This document shows positions 49,792 through 59,966 of a stretch of DNA of 64,000 nt, one piece after another. The position numbers and the translations under genes were made by a program. Under the pieces are notes generated by a model. It made no database searches and was not told the origin of the DNA. It saw only the letters and a program-made list of their open reading frames with translations. The stretch's first letter is position 1; each line of letters opens with the position of its first letter. The stretch is from positions 1-64,000 of the forward strand of contig VHCG01000011.1 of assembly GCA_016871805.1 (NCBI GenBank), given 5' to 3'. Origin of the DNA: Verrucomicrobiota bacterium. GTDB taxonomy: Bacteria > Verrucomicrobiota > Verrucomicrobiia > Limisphaerales > UBA9464.

Positions 49792-49882
49792 CTTCAGGGG
49801 TGTCCCATTCCGGGCCTCCGATCGAGGACCTCCCGGAGGGCCCCCATTGCCGTCGTTCGATCCTGGAATGTAGGCTGCTCGG

Positions 49883-52343
49883 ATGCATCGCCTCCTCCGG
49901 ACCGCAACGTTCCTCCTCGGCTTCGTCGTCACCGCGACCGCAGCAGAGGACATCGTCCTGCGGGATGGCGTCGCCGTTACCTTCGGAGGACGCATGGGCC
50001 GTGTGCCATTCCGCGTCGACCCTGTCGAGGCCCGCCTCGTCCAGGGATCCTAGACCCTGCCCAAGGCGGGCGATCTTGTGATCCTGCCCGCCGGAACCAA
50101 TGCAGTCTGGGAGACAGTGGTGGCGAAGCCCGGGGGTGAGTTCGAGCATCCTGCGGTTCGAGGGGGTTATGTGTCGGTGCCGTTCGTGTCGGACCGGGAA
50201 CGCATTCTTCTCCTGCAGGCGGCGGGACATCAGATGGTCTACGTCAATGGCGTCCCACGGGCCGGGGACATCTACCGAAACGGATCGGTATCCCCGCCGG
50301 TGGTGATGCGGAAGGGCACCAACGAACTGTTGTTTGCGACGGGGCGCGGTGCCTTGAATGTCCGCCTGGCGGAGCCGACCGAACCGGTCGCTCTCGATCC
50401 AAGGGACCCGACGTTGCCCGATCTCGTCCTGGGCCAGCGCAATGACACGGTCGGCGCCGTGATCGTCGTCAACGCCACAGAAAAGCCCGTCGAGGGCCTG
50501 ACCCTCCGGGCGACCGTCGCGGGTGGCGGAACCACCGACAACCGGGTCCCCACTCTCCCGGCGTTTGGCGTTCACAAGACTCCGTTCCGGATCGTCCATT
50601 CGGGACGCTCCCGGACCAACCGGTTGGATCTTGCCCTCGAACTGCGCGACGGCCGGACCCGTCTGGCGACCCGGACCTTCCCGCTTTCCGCCCTTCCGAA
50701 GGAGTCGACGCGTCGCGAGACGTTCGTCAGCGGGATCGACGGTTCGGTCCAGTACTATGGCTTCGTGCCGGCTCGCCCGTTGGACGGGGACACAGCAGCT
50801 CCGGGACTTGTGATCAGTGCCCATGGAGCTGGAGTGGAGGGAGCCGGTCAGGCGGCGTGCTATGTCCCCAAGGCCAGCCTGCACATCGCGGCCCCCACCA
50901 ACCGCCGGCCGTTCGGGTTCGACTGGGAGGACTGGGGACGCCGGGATGCCATCGAGGTTCTCGATCGCGTGCAGAACCTCTATCGAACCGACCGGTCGCG
51001 GACCTATCTGACGGGACATTCCATGGGAGGGCACGGCACGTGGCAGATGGGCGGCACGTTGCCTGACCGGTTCGCAGCCCTCGCACCCAGCGCCGGATGG
51101 ATCAGCTGGGGTACCTATGGCGGTGGACGGCGACCCTCACCGACCAACGACGTCCAGCGCCTGATCCAACGGGCCTCCATGCCGGTCGACACCTTTGTGC
51201 TGGCGACCAACTACCTCCAGCACGGGATCTACATCCTGCATGGTGATGCCGACGACAACGTGCCGGTCGCCCAGGCCCGCACGATGCGGGAGCTGCTGGG
51301 GACGTTCCACCATGACTTCGCGTGGCATGAGGTGCCGGGGGCCGGACACTGGTTCGGGAACCAGAGCGTGGATTGGCCCGCGATCTTCGATCTCTTCGCG
51401 CGCCATCGGATCCCGGGACCGACCGAGGTCCGACGACTGCGGTTCACGACGGCAAATCCGGGGATCTCGGCGAAGTGTCAGTGGGCGTCGATCGAGGCGC
51501 AGATCCACCCACTCGCGCCGAGCTGGATCGACCTCGAGTGGGATTCATCGTCGCGTCGGGTCACCGGCAGCACCGAGAACGTCGCCCGGCTTGCTTTGCA
51601 CCTGAATCTTCTGGAGCGGGGATCCATTCCGACGCTGACATTGGATGGACAGACGCTGACGAATCTCCAATCCGCGGAGCCATCGTCCTCGGGCACCCCG
51701 CCGAGGGCCGTCTGGCTGACGCGCCAGGGCGATCGGTGGTCGCCCGCCGGACCGGCTTCCGTGGCCGAGAAGGGGCCGCATCGGGCCGGGCCGTTCAAGG
51801 AGGCCTTTGGCCATCGGATCCTTCTGGTCTACGGGACGCGGGGGGACTGCAGAGGAGAATGCCTGGGCCGAGGCCAAGGCCCGGTTCGACTCGGAGAGCT
51901 TCTGGTACCGGGGCAATGCGAGTCTGGAGATGATCCCCGACACCGACTTCGATCCCGGACGGCATCGGAATCGAGGGGTGATCCTGTATGGCAACGCGGA
52001 CAGCAACGCCGCCTGGAAGGTGCTGCTCGCGGACAGCCCGGTCCAGGTACGACGCGGATCGGTCCGAGTGGGCGATCGGGAGACATCGGGGACGGATCTC
52101 TGCTGCCTCTTCGTCCGGCCGCGTCGGGACAGCGATGTCGCCTGCGTCGGAGTGGTGTCGGGTACGGGCCCTGTGGGGATGCGGCTGTCGGATCGGGTCC
52201 CCTATTTCATGGCAGGAGTGGCCCTGCCGGATGTGACGGTGTTCGGACCGGCCACCCTGGAGCAGGGCTGGGGAGCGGTCCTGGGCGCGGGCTACTTCGG
52301 CAACGACTGGACCGTGGAGAACGGTGAGTTTGCGTGGCGGTAG
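49883..52343 (+). pseudogene. Broken prolyl-oligopeptidase/dienelactone-hydrolase-like secreted enzyme
   Basis: One gene is interrupted twice. The N-terminus (ATG 49883, signal peptide FLLGFVVTATA) meets an in-frame TAG at 50051 (codon 57, in GS-stop-TLPKAGD) and continues in the same frame from GTG 50078. The alpha/beta-hydrolase domain is otherwise complete: nucleophile Ser in TGHSMGGHG, Asp in LHGDADDNVPV and His in GAGHWFG. At 51840-51845 a run of six G residues shifts the frame by one, after LLVYGTRG. The true C-terminus (GTAEENAWAEAKARFDSE...) then lies in the next frame to 52343. The product was probably a secreted peptidase or esterase. Either it is decaying or the sequence has errors. 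Confidence 0.8.
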
Positions 52344-52383
52344 GGTCCGGGATGCCTCGATGTGCCGCTGGGGAAGCGCCCCC

Positions 52384-53586
52384 CTATTTCGAACCGAGGG
52401 CACTGGCCATGGTGAAGATCGGAAGCAGGAGACCCAGGGCGAGGAATCCGATTGCTGCCGCGACGCCGCAGAGGATCGCGGGTTCGATGAGTCGGACCGC
52501 CTGGTCGACCTGACGATTCGTCCGTCGTTCCACCGTGTCGGCGATCTGCACCAGGACCTTGTCGAGGTTGTTGGATTCCTCGGCCACGGTGATGATTGCG
52601 AGGATCTGCTCCGGGATGAAGTCGCCCTTCCCGAGCTCCTCGGAAAGGCGTTTGCCGTCCCGCACCGCCTCGGTCGCGATCGCGATGCGCTCGGCCAGCA
52701 GATTTGAGCCGGTGGCGTCCTTGCTGATCTTCAGCGCGGCCAGGAGGGGGACGCCATTGGCGAGCATGGTGCCGAGGATCCTACAGAACCGGGTAATGGC
52801 GAGGAGCCGGAGGGCGGAGCCTACGACCGGGATCTTGAGACGCCAGATCTCGAGCTTCCGGCTGACTGCTTCGTTCTGACGCTGGGTCCAGAGGAGACCT
52901 CCGACCCCGGCGAGTCCGACGACCAGCAGGTACCAGTATTTCCGTACGATGAAGCTGGCCGTGAACATGATCTCCGAGGGCAGCGGTTTCTTCACGTTGC
53001 CGAGGAGGGGCTCGAACTTGGGCACGAAGAACATCAGGGCGGCAAGCATCACGACGGTGCCGAGTCCGGCGAGCAGGGCGGGGTAGATGAGGGCGCCCAG
53101 GACCTTGCTGCGGAGCTCCTCGAACCGTTCGATGAACCCCGCGAGGCTGCGCAGGACCTCCTCGAGGAACGCGGCGCGCTCACCGGCCTGCACCATGGCG
53201 GTGTGCAGCGGAGGAAAGACCTCGGGGTACTGGCGCAGGGTCTCCGCCAGCGAACGGCCGTCGGCCACGGAGGCCCGGATCTCCCGGAGCAGTTCCTTCA
53301 CCGGGGGCGATGGGGTCGACTTCACGAGCGAGTCCATCGCCCGGAGGAGCGGAACCCCGGAGCCGAGGAGGTCCGCCAGCTGCCCGTAGAGCAGGCCGAG
53401 TTCGGCTGCCTTCACCCGACGTCGTCGTGGCTTGCCCGATGCGGCGGCGCCGACGCCCTTCACCGACACAGGGAAGAGGCGCTTCTCCTCGAGCATTCGA
53501 AGCGCGGCACCCTCGCTGTCGGCCTCGAGGGTTCCGGCGACGCGGGCGCCGGACTCGTTCATCGCGGTGTAGGCGAACCGGGCCAT
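52384..53586 (-). CDS. Type II secretion/type IV pilus inner-membrane protein GspF-like
   Basis: The 400-residue protein has the duplicated T2SSF domain (about residues 68-190 and 270-392). Motifs include LADLLGSGVPLLRAM, YPEVFPPLHTAMVQAGE, then GTMLANGVPLLAAL and IAIITVAEESNNLDKVLVQIADTVE. Three membrane segments are visible, the last at IEPAILCGVAAAIGFLALGLLLPIF. It is the platform protein that works with the GspE/PilB ATPase, which is encoded 12 bases upstream on the same strand. No pseudopilin, secretin or GspL/M gene is nearby, so this pair is orphaned. Confidence 0.93.
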   Translation of the reverse strand: MARFAYTAMNESGARVAGTLEADSEGAALRMLEEKRLFPVSVKGVGAAASGKPRRRRVKAAELGLLYGQLADLLGSGVPLLRAMDSLVKSTPSPPVKELLREIRASVADGRSLAETLRQYPEVFPPLHTAMVQAGERAAFLEEVLRSLAGFIERFEELRSKVLGALIYPALLAGLGTVVMLAALMFFVPKFEPLLGNVKKPLPSEIMFTASFIVRKYWYLLVVGLAGVGGLLWTQRQNEAVSRKLEIWRLKIPVVGSALRLLAITRFCRILGTMLANGVPLLAALKISKDATGSNLLAERIAIATEAVRDGKRLSEELGKGDFIPEQILAIITVAEESNNLDKVLVQIADTVERRTNRQVDQAVRLIEPAILCGVAAAIGFLALGLLLPIFTMASALGSK

Positions 53587-53598
53587 CGGGATGCCGGA

Positions 53599-55269
53599 CT
53601 AGAGTGCGGTGCAGAGGACGACCTCGTCGGGCGTCGTGACGCCCGCGCGGACCTTGATCCAGCCGTCCTCGCGGAGGAGGCGGAGTCCGCTCGACCGACC
53701 CGCGGCCACGATCTGGGGCGACGGGGCGCGCTCGATGATCCTCTCCGCAATGACCTCGTTCATCACAAGGAGTTCGTAGAGCCCGCTCCGACCCCGGTAG
53801 CCGGTGTTTCGGCAATGGGGACAGCCGGTGCCCCGGGCGAGGCGCTCGCTGGGAGCGAGGACCAGGTCCCGCGGCAGGGTTCCGGGTTCGGGTTCATAGT
53901 CCTCCCGGCATTTGGGACACACCCGACGCACCAGGCGCTGGGCCATCGCTCCGATCATCGTGCTGCTGACGAGGAAGGGTTCGACCCCCATTTCGACCAG
54001 CCGCATGGCCGCGGAGGCGGAATCGTTCGTGTGGAGCGTCGACAGCACCAGGTGGCCCGTCATCGCCGCCTGGGTCGCCGCCCGGGCGGTCTCGAGATCG
54101 CGGATCTCACCGATCATCACGACATCTGGATCGTGACGCAGGATCGCTCGGAGCCCCTTCTCGAAGGTCATGCCCACCTGGTAGTTCACCGGGATCTGGT
54201 TCACCCCCTGGAGGTGGTATTCGACCGGATCCTCGACCGTCAGGACCTTGATTCCGGGTCCGACAATGGCGTTGAGCGCTGCATAGAGGGTGGTGGTCTT
54301 CCCGGCTCCGGTTGGGCCCGTGACGAGGAAGATCCCGTGCGGACGGTCGATGAGGCCCTTGAACAGTCCGTAGGTGTCGTCGTCCATCCCCAGCTGCTGC
54401 AACGTGAAGAGGACGTTTGACTTGTCGAGGAGACGCATCACCACGCCCTCGCCGAAGAGCATCGGAATGACGCTCACACGGACGTCGACCTGGCGTCCGC
54501 CCACCTGGAACTTGATGCGTCCGTCCTGCGGAATGCGCCGCTCGGCGATGTTGAGGTTCGCCAGGATCTTGATGCGGGAGATGATGGCCGCCTGGAACCG
54601 ATGCATCTGGGGCGGCACCGAGGCCTCCTGGAGCACGCCGTCGATGCGGTAGCGGATCGACATCTGGTGCTCGTAGGGCTCGATGTGGATGTCCGACGCC
54701 CGCTCGTTGACCGCCTCGATGATGATCTCGTTGACGAGCTTGATGACGGAGGCCTCTTGGGCGGCCTCAAGCAGGTCTTCTCCGCCATCGACCGCACTCG
54801 TCATGGACTCGAGTCCATCCGCCCCGACCATCTCGTCCAGGGTGTCGCCTCCGAGGCCGTAGTGCGTCTTGATGACCTTCTCGATGTCGTCGCGGGGCGC
54901 AAGCACAGGACGAACATCCAGTCCCGTGCTCAGCCGGAGATCGTCGAACGCGTAGAGGTCGAAGGCATCGCTCGTGGCGACGTTGAGGATCCCGTTCTCC
55001 CGGGAGATGGGTACCAGGCGTTTCCGGTAGACCACCTTGGAGGGAAGGCTTCTGAGGACCTCCGGGTCGATGGTGAGGTCCTGGAGCTGGACCAGCGGGA
55101 TGTCGAGCTGTTGGGACATCAGCTCCAGCAGCTGGCCTTCGGTGAGGAGTCCCAGCTGGACCAGTGCCCGGTCGAGGCGCAGCCCCTCCGCCCGCTGGAG
55201 CGCCAGTGCGTCGTTGAGGTGGCTTTCCGTCAGCAGCCCGCGGGCGACGAGGATGTGCGAGAGGTTCAT
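53599..55269 (-). CDS. Type II secretion/type IV pilus assembly ATPase GspE/PilB
   Basis: The 556-residue protein starts MNLSHILVARGLLTESHLNDAL, the MshEN-type N-terminal c-di-GMP-binding-like domain, which repeats at about residues 80-140. The ATPase part has Walker A GPTGAGKTT near residue 318, HDPDVVMIGEIRDLETA (Asp and Glu boxes, Walker B) and LSTLHTNDSASAAMRL. A tetracysteine zinc site (CPKCREDYEPEPG ... GCPHCRNTGYRGRSG) is kept, as in GspE. It drives pseudopilus or pilus assembly with the downstream GspF-like protein. Starts and spacing fit a two-gene operon. Confidence 0.95.
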   Translation of the reverse strand: MNLSHILVARGLLTESHLNDALALQRAEGLRLDRALVQLGLLTEGQLLELMSQQLDIPLVQLQDLTIDPEVLRSLPSKVVYRKRLVPISRENGILNVATSDAFDLYAFDDLRLSTGLDVRPVLAPRDDIEKVIKTHYGLGGDTLDEMVGADGLESMTSAVDGGEDLLEAAQEASVIKLVNEIIIEAVNERASDIHIEPYEHQMSIRYRIDGVLQEASVPPQMHRFQAAIISRIKILANLNIAERRIPQDGRIKFQVGGRQVDVRVSVIPMLFGEGVVMRLLDKSNVLFTLQQLGMDDDTYGLFKGLIDRPHGIFLVTGPTGAGKTTTLYAALNAIVGPGIKVLTVEDPVEYHLQGVNQIPVNYQVGMTFEKGLRAILRHDPDVVMIGEIRDLETARAATQAAMTGHLVLSTLHTNDSASAAMRLVEMGVEPFLVSSTMIGAMAQRLVRRVCPKCREDYEPEPGTLPRDLVLAPSERLARGTGCPHCRNTGYRGRSGLYELLVMNEVIAERIIERAPSPQIVAAGRSSGLRLLREDGWIKVRAGVTTPDEVVLCTAL

Positions 55270-55425
55270 GGGGAAGGCATTCTGAGGATGACGCCCGGGA
55301 GGCTAGGAGGTGCGGATCCCGGAATCACCAACGGACGTTGTCTCAGACGGGTCGGGTTCCAGGGACATTCATCGGAAGGCGGATCGGGATGGGAGTGGAC
55401 AGGCCCGTCGCTACCGACGGAGGCG

Positions 55426-56196
55426 TCAGGTTCGACGGTGGACCTTGTGGAAGGCGGCCTGGTCGGTGGGCTTGAGGATCAGTTCGTCGACGCAGACGTG
55501 GGGTGGACGGGAGGCCATCCAGACCATCGAGTCGGCCACATCGTCGGCTGTCAGGGGCAGGACCCCACGGTAGACCGCGGCGGCACGGGTGGTGTCACCC
55601 TTGAAGCGGACATCCGAGAACTCGGTCTCGGCCATGCCGGGATCGATGGAGCCGACCCGGATGCCGGTCCCGTTGAGTTCAAGACGCAGGGATTCGGTGA
55701 TCAGGCGCACACCCGCCTTCACGCCGCAGTAGGCGGCACCCCCCTCGTAGCCCCGGTGACCGGCGATGGAACCGACGTTCAGGATCCAGGCACCGTCATG
55801 GTGGGGGAGCAGCGGCAGCACCGCGCGGGTCATCCGGAGCAGCCCGAGGAAATTCGACTGCACCATCGCCTCCCAATCCTCGTCCCGCGCCGTGGCCACG
55901 GGGTCCAGCCCGTGGGCGCCGCCGGCGTTGTTGATCAGGACGTCGATCCGCGGCGTGAGGGACCGAGCCCAGTCGAGGAACGCCTCCACGGAGGCGGTCC
56001 GGCCGACGTCGAGGGAGTGGTGATGGACCGACGCGGCTCCGGCGGCGCGGGCGGCGGCGGCACTCTCGGCGAGGCGTTCATCCCGTCGGGCCCCGAGAAG
56101 GAGGTGAGACTCTTCGCCCGCGAATCTCCGGGCGGCAGCGGCCCCGAATCCGCTCGAGGCCCCGGTGACGAGGATCCAACGTCCTGCGAGCTTCAT
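55426..56196 (-). CDS. Short-chain dehydrogenase/reductase
   Basis: The 256-residue SDR has the NAD(P)-binding TGASSGFGAAAARRFA at residues 13-28, an internal NNAGGAHGLDPV, catalytic Ser in LNVGSIAGHRG and Tyr-x3-Lys in AAYCGVKAGVR. Arg-rich ARRDERL after the second strand suggests NADP preference (YdfG-like serine or 3-hydroxy acid dehydrogenases). It lies 22 bases after the TIM-barrel isomerase gene on the same strand and may act on a sugar or hydroxy acid from the same pathway. Confidence 0.9.
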   Translation of the reverse strand: MKLAGRWILVTGASSGFGAAAARRFAGEESHLLLGARRDERLAESAAAARAAGAASVHHHSLDVGRTASVEAFLDWARSLTPRIDVLINNAGGAHGLDPVATARDEDWEAMVQSNFLGLLRMTRAVLPLLPHHDGAWILNVGSIAGHRGYEGGAAYCGVKAGVRLITESLRLELNGTGIRVGSIDPGMAETEFSDVRFKGDTTRAAAVYRGVLPLTADDVADSMVWMASRPPHVCVDELILKPTDQAAFHKVHRRT

Positions 56197-56218
56197 CCGA
56201 GGTCGAGGAGCAGGCGCT

Positions 56219-57127
56219 TCAGAGCACGCCTTCGCGGATGCGGTCGAGGAGCAGCTTGGTCGCCCGGATGCCCTGGGCCTCGCTGAGTGTGTCGCCCTCG
56301 TACTCGATGCCGACGTACCCGTGGTATCCGGCGTCCAGGACGATCTTCATCATCCGCGGATAGTCCGTCTCCACGCACTGACCGGCCTGGTCGAAGTTGT
56401 GGCTCTTTGCGCTGACGGCCTTGGCGAAGGGCATCAGTTCGGCGACGCCGAGATACCGGTCATACCAGTTGCCTTCGGAGATCTGGAAGTTTCCGAAGTC
56501 GGGGAGCGTGCCGCAGTTGGGTTTGTTGACCCTCCGCATGACCCCTGAGAGCCACTTGCCGTCGGAGCTGAGGCCGCCGTGGTTCTCTACGATGCAGTTG
56601 AGTCCCAATGGAGCACAGTAGGCGGAGAGCTGGGCGAGGCCGTCCGCGGCCCGCTTTTGCTGCTCCTCCGGCGATCCCACGCCACCGGTGCCGGCGTTGA
56701 CCCGGATGCTGTGGCAGCCGAGGGACTTGGCGGCATCGGCCCACTTGTGGTGGTTCATCACGGCCTTGGTGCGCTTAGCCGTGTCGGGATCCCCGAGCTC
56801 ACCTTCTCCGTCGCACATGATGAGCAGGATCTTCACCCCCTGATCGGACGCCCGCTTCTTCAGCTCCTGCAGGTACGCGGCGTCGGTGGCCTTATCCATC
56901 ATGAACTGGTTCACCAGCTCGATGGCCTCGATGCCGTAGTCGGTCCGAGCCACCCTCGGGAAATCGAGGTTGGTGATGACGTTCGACCGCAGCTCGCGGT
57001 GGAGCGACCACTCGGCGAGACTGACCTCGAACGGGGCCTTGGGGACCTTGGGGGTGGCGCATCCGGCGGTCGCGAGGGCGACCGTGGCGGTGGTGCGGTG
57101 GAGGAACTGGCGACGGGTCAGATTCAT
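56219..57127 (-). CDS. Secreted lipoprotein sugar phosphate isomerase/epimerase-like TIM barrel
   Basis: The 302-residue product starts with a Tat-type signal [27 protein letters not shown], where ATAGC also forms a lipobox. The mature part is an AP endonuclease 2-type TIM barrel with [62 protein letters not shown], and the closing [12 protein letters not shown]. The Glu, His and Asp ligands of a metal site appear conserved. The substrate is unknown but probably an inositol- or hexose-type compound. It is grouped with the downstream SDR and the upstream MFS transporter in one minus-strand run. Confidence 0.85.
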   Translation of the reverse strand: MNLTRRQFLHRTTATVALATAGCATPKVPKAPFEVSLAEWSLHRELRSNVITNLDFPRVARTDYGIEAIELVNQFMMDKATDAAYLQELKKRASDQGVKILLIMCDGEGELGDPDTAKRTKAVMNHHKWADAAKSLGCHSIRVNAGTGGVGSPEEQQKRAADGLAQLSAYCAPLGLNCIVENHGGLSSDGKWLSGVMRRVNKPNCGTLPDFGNFQISEGNWYDRYLGVAELMPFAKAVSAKSHNFDQAGQCVETDYPRMMKIVLDAGYHGYVGIEYEGDTLSEAQGIRATKLLLDRIREGVL

Positions 57128-57146
57128 GATCGGGGTCGGGACAGGT

Positions 57147-58484
57147 TCAGTGGGCCGGGGCCGAGGATCCACCCGCCGAGGCGGCCGGGGCCTTGGGCGG
57201 ATGGAAGAACAGCGCGAGAGCGACCGCGGCACCCGCCGAGGCGATGAGCGGCACCAGGAACAGACCCTTGAAGTCGACGATCTTGGTGGCGGGGTTCGTG
57301 TAGACCGACTGCATCAGATAGGGGCAGATCGAGTTGGCCACGAGGGCGCCGATGCCGAGGATCTGGAGGTTGAAGAGACCCTGGGCGCTCGACCGGATGT
57401 CCTTCGGGAAATAGGCATCCACGAAGATGTAGACGGTCGCGAAGAAGAAGGCGTAGCAGATGCCGTGGAGGACCTGGATCAGGATGATCGCGGTCGCATT
57501 CCCCGGCATGAAGGAGTAAACGGCGAACCGGGCTGCATGGCCAAGGATCCCGAAGATCATCGTCGTCCGCCATCCGAGGGTCTTCAGGGTCGCACCCAGG
57601 ACGAACATGGTGAGGATCTCCGCGATTTGTCCGATGCTCATGATCGGTGTGATCCAGGGGGCGGCGATGCCGACGCCACCGGCCTCCTTGGCGGTTCCGA
57701 GGAAGATGCCCGTCCAGTTGAAGTAGCAGTTGTGGACGAAGGAATCGACGAAGGTCACCAGCCACAGCACGAGCACGAAGGGGTGGGCGAGCAGCTTGAC
57801 CGCCTCCAGCCAGGCGAGGTTCTCGCTGGCGCCACCGGTCGCCTTCTTGGGCGGGGTGTGGGGCAGGGTAAAGCTGAACGCGGCGAGCACCAGCGAGGCG
57901 ATGCCAGCAACGATGTAGGTCCACTTCGTGGCCGCCTTGGCGGCGTCACCCGTCAACGGATGGCTGAACACCGCCTCCAGCCACTTGCCCAGACCCTCGG
58001 GATTCGCCGCGCGGACCGCGTCCCAGTCGACAAAGATGAACGTGAACGGCCAGGCCGCGAGGATCCACCCGATGGTTCCGCCCATGCGGATGATGCCGAA
58101 CTCCTTGGCAGGATCCTTCATGCTGGCGAAGGCGATCGAGTTGGTGATCGAGATCGTCGGCACGTACAGAAGGCAGTGCACGAACATCGCGAGGAAGAAG
58201 GGCCAGAATTCCTTGGCGAAGCCGCAGTACAGAATGGCGAGGCCTCCGATGAGGTGGGACACCGCCAGGAACTTCTCCGCGGCGAATTTGCGATCCGCCC
58301 ACTGGTTGCTGAAGAACATCCCGACAATCGAGGCGATCGGGAACGCGTTCAGGATCCAGGACTGTTCCGCCGCCGAGAACTTGAGGCTCGGGAGGTATCC
58401 GAAGATCAGCGGGAGCCAGGCGCCCCAGATGAAGAACTCGAGGACCATCATCAGGAACAACTTGAGGCGAGGGGTGGAATTCAT
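57147..58484 (-). CDS. MFS nucleoside:proton symporter-family transporter
   Basis: The 445-residue protein with 12 predicted helices starts [26 protein letters not shown], typical of the NupG/XapB family (nucleoside transport type). Diagnostic spots are [13 protein letters not shown] in loop 2-3, [13 protein letters not shown] in the middle and [22 protein letters not shown]. The ATG at 58484 is used; in-frame sequence upstream shows no similarity and overlaps the epimerase gene. It is upstream of the TIM-barrel and SDR genes in one run, so the imported compound may be their substrate. Verrucomicrobial members next to such enzymes are thought to carry sugars or nucleosides. Confidence 0.9.
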   Translation of the reverse strand: MNSTPRLKLFLMMVLEFFIWGAWLPLIFGYLPSLKFSAAEQSWILNAFPIASIVGMFFSNQWADRKFAAEKFLAVSHLIGGLAILYCGFAKEFWPFFLAMFVHCLLYVPTISITNSIAFASMKDPAKEFGIIRMGGTIGWILAAWPFTFIFVDWDAVRAANPEGLGKWLEAVFSHPLTGDAAKAATKWTYIVAGIASLVLAAFSFTLPHTPPKKATGGASENLAWLEAVKLLAHPFVLVLWLVTFVDSFVHNCYFNWTGIFLGTAKEAGGVGIAAPWITPIMSIGQIAEILTMFVLGATLKTLGWRTTMIFGILGHAARFAVYSFMPGNATAIILIQVLHGICYAFFFATVYIFVDAYFPKDIRSSAQGLFNLQILGIGALVANSICPYLMQSVYTNPATKIVDFKGLFLVPLIASAGAAVALALFFHPPKAPAASAGGSSAPAH

Positions 58485-58589
58485 GGGGAGTAGAACCTCC
58501 GGAACCCTAGGAAACGAGGGAGGCCCCGGACAAGCCCCATGTCGGGATCCAGAGGTGCATCCCACCGTTCCCGGGCTAGGCTCCCCGGC

Positions 58590-59489
58590 GTGAAGCTTCT
58601 CGTCACCGGTGGTTCCGGGTTTGTCGGCAAGGTCGTCGTTGAACGCCTCCTGGCCCGCGGTCACTCCGTGCGGGTCCTCGCCCGGGGGACCCGCCCCGAC
58701 CGGGGGGCCGCCTGCGAGACGGTCCAGGGCTCCGTCCTCCGGCCAGAGACGCTCCCCTCCGCCTGCCGGGAGGTCGACGGCGTCGTCCACCTCGTGGGCA
58801 TCATCAGCGAGGTCGGGGACCAGACTTTCGAACGTGTCCACACCGAAGGGACCCGGAACATGCTCCACGCCGCCCAGTCGGCAGGAATCCAACGCTTCAT
58901 CCACATGAGTGCGCTTGGGACCCGTCCGGATGCCGTGGCGCGGTATCATCGATCCAAATGGGGGGCCGAGGTGGCGGTGCGGGCCAGCGGGCTCGACTGG
59001 ACGATCTTTCGGCCCAGCCTGATCTACGGGCCGGGCGACGGGTTTGTCGGGCTGTTTGCCCGGATGGCCCAGTGGTCTCCGGTCCTGCCGGTGATCGGCA
59101 CCGGCCAATCCCGGGTCCAACCCGTTGCAGTGGAGGATGTCGGCCACTGTTTTGCCTCGGCGCCCACGACCCCGGCCGCGGTGGGGAGGACCCTTGATCT
59201 CTGCGGTCCACGGTCCTATCCGTTCGACCGGGTCATCCGGATGATCCTCGAGGCGACCGGGCGGCACCGGGGGGTGGTTCACCTGCCACTCCCCATCGCG
59301 CGGCTCCAGGCGGGGATCCTCGAGAGCGTGTTCCCGCGGATTCTGGACCAGGCGCCGCCCCTGAACCGGGATCAGATCCAGATGCTGGAGGAGGACAACG
59401 TCGGGGATCCGGTCCCGGCCAGCGAGGTGTTTGGCTTTGTCCCCCGGTCCTTCGAGGACGGTCTGGCGCGTCTGTTCCGACGGACCTGA
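58590..59489 (+). CDS. NAD(P)-dependent epimerase/complex I NDUFA9-like protein
   Basis: The 299-residue Rossmann protein from GTG 58590 begins VKLLVTGGSGFVGKVVVERLLARGHSVRVLAR. It has VVHLVGIIS, HMSALG, a Tyr-x-x-Ser-Lys (YHRSKWGAE) and FRPSLIYGPGDG, the layout of the NDUFA9/atypical SDR group. The role may be in quinone or sugar-nucleotide metabolism. It does not show a clear dehydratase motif. The divergent promoter region shared with the MFS gene is 105 bases. Confidence 0.86.
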   Translation: MKLLVTGGSGFVGKVVVERLLARGHSVRVLARGTRPDRGAACETVQGSVLRPETLPSACREVDGVVHLVGIISEVGDQTFERVHTEGTRNMLHAAQSAGIQRFIHMSALGTRPDAVARYHRSKWGAEVAVRASGLDWTIFRPSLIYGPGDGFVGLFARMAQWSPVLPVIGTGQSRVQPVAVEDVGHCFASAPTTPAAVGRTLDLCGPRSYPFDRVIRMILEATGRHRGVVHLPLPIARLQAGILESVFPRILDQAPPLNRDQIQMLEEDNVGDPVPASEVFGFVPRSFEDGLARLFRRT

Positions 59490-59571
59490 ACCGACCTTTC
59501 TCCAATTTTGAACGGGTCCGGATCCGGGTGCGTCGGATGCGTCATGAAAGCCCGCTCGTCCCTGAGATCGG

Positions 59572-59594
59572 CCGGGCTGCAGAAAAAAGCCCGG
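59572..59594. other. Stem-loop between epimerase and small-protein genes
   Basis: A 7-bp stem CCGGGCT/AGCCCGG encloses a 9-base A-rich loop (GCAGAAAAA), with a further GAGA/TCTC pairing outside. There is no T-run, so it may be a weak terminator, an RNA structure upstream of the small gene at 59616, or neither. Confidence 0.4.
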
Positions 59595-59615
59595 TCTCGG
59601 AGCCACGGACCACGG

Positions 59616-59888
59616 ATGTCCACCCCCCCCAGCGAGGATGGCGACGTGAAAAGTGAACTTGGCTTAATCATCCCGGCGGTTCCCAAGACCCGTCGGATCA
59701 CCCAGCCCCGTCCCGCCGCGCAGCTGAACTTTGCGCTGCCGCCTTCGGCCCCGGCCCCGGTCCGACGCCGTCAGGAACCCTTTGGCGCCAACCGACCCTG
59801 TCCCCGGAGGCGCGCCGACTGGTGGTTCGACCAGATGCGGCTCCTCGTGGCCGAAGGGCGCGAGCTGGAATCCCCGGGGGTGTTCTGA
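59616..59888 (+). CDS. Small basic protein, unknown
   Basis: The 90-residue product starts MSTPPSEDGDVKSELGLIIPAVPKTRRI. After a Pro-rich linker it ends with RRRADWWFDQMRLLVAEGRELESPGVF. The R-A-D-W-W-F-x-Q-M-R segment is a distinctive amphipathic helix and may be the functional part. No family is named. It is 126 bases after the epimerase gene and 78 bases from the CotH gene tail. The start could be further upstream (59508), but the codon and composition change favours 59616. Confidence 0.5.
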   Translation: MSTPPSEDGDVKSELGLIIPAVPKTRRITQPRPAAQLNFALPPSAPAPVRRRQEPFGANRPCPRRRADWWFDQMRLLVAEGRELESPGVF

Positions 59889-59966
59889 CCCGGCACAGCC
59901 CCAGCTCCGCTACCCTCCACGTCCTTGGGTCCCCCTGTCTCCGTGGATTCGGCTGCCACCGCCGGA

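Noticed and set aside
52101-52327. C-terminal part of the peptidase frame beyond the G6 run (Gly/Arg-rich sequence)
   Set aside because: After 51845 the first frame turns into low-complexity Gly/Arg/Gln, while the neighbouring frame carries normal protein sequence, so the former is treated as an out-of-frame tail.
58485-59606. In-frame N-terminal extension of about 374 codons upstream of the MFS transporter on the minus strand
   Set aside because: It overlaps the well-supported epimerase gene on the other strand, lacks transporter similarity and has the Arg/Pro/Gly composition of an antisense shadow. The ATG at 58484 begins the first transmembrane helix.
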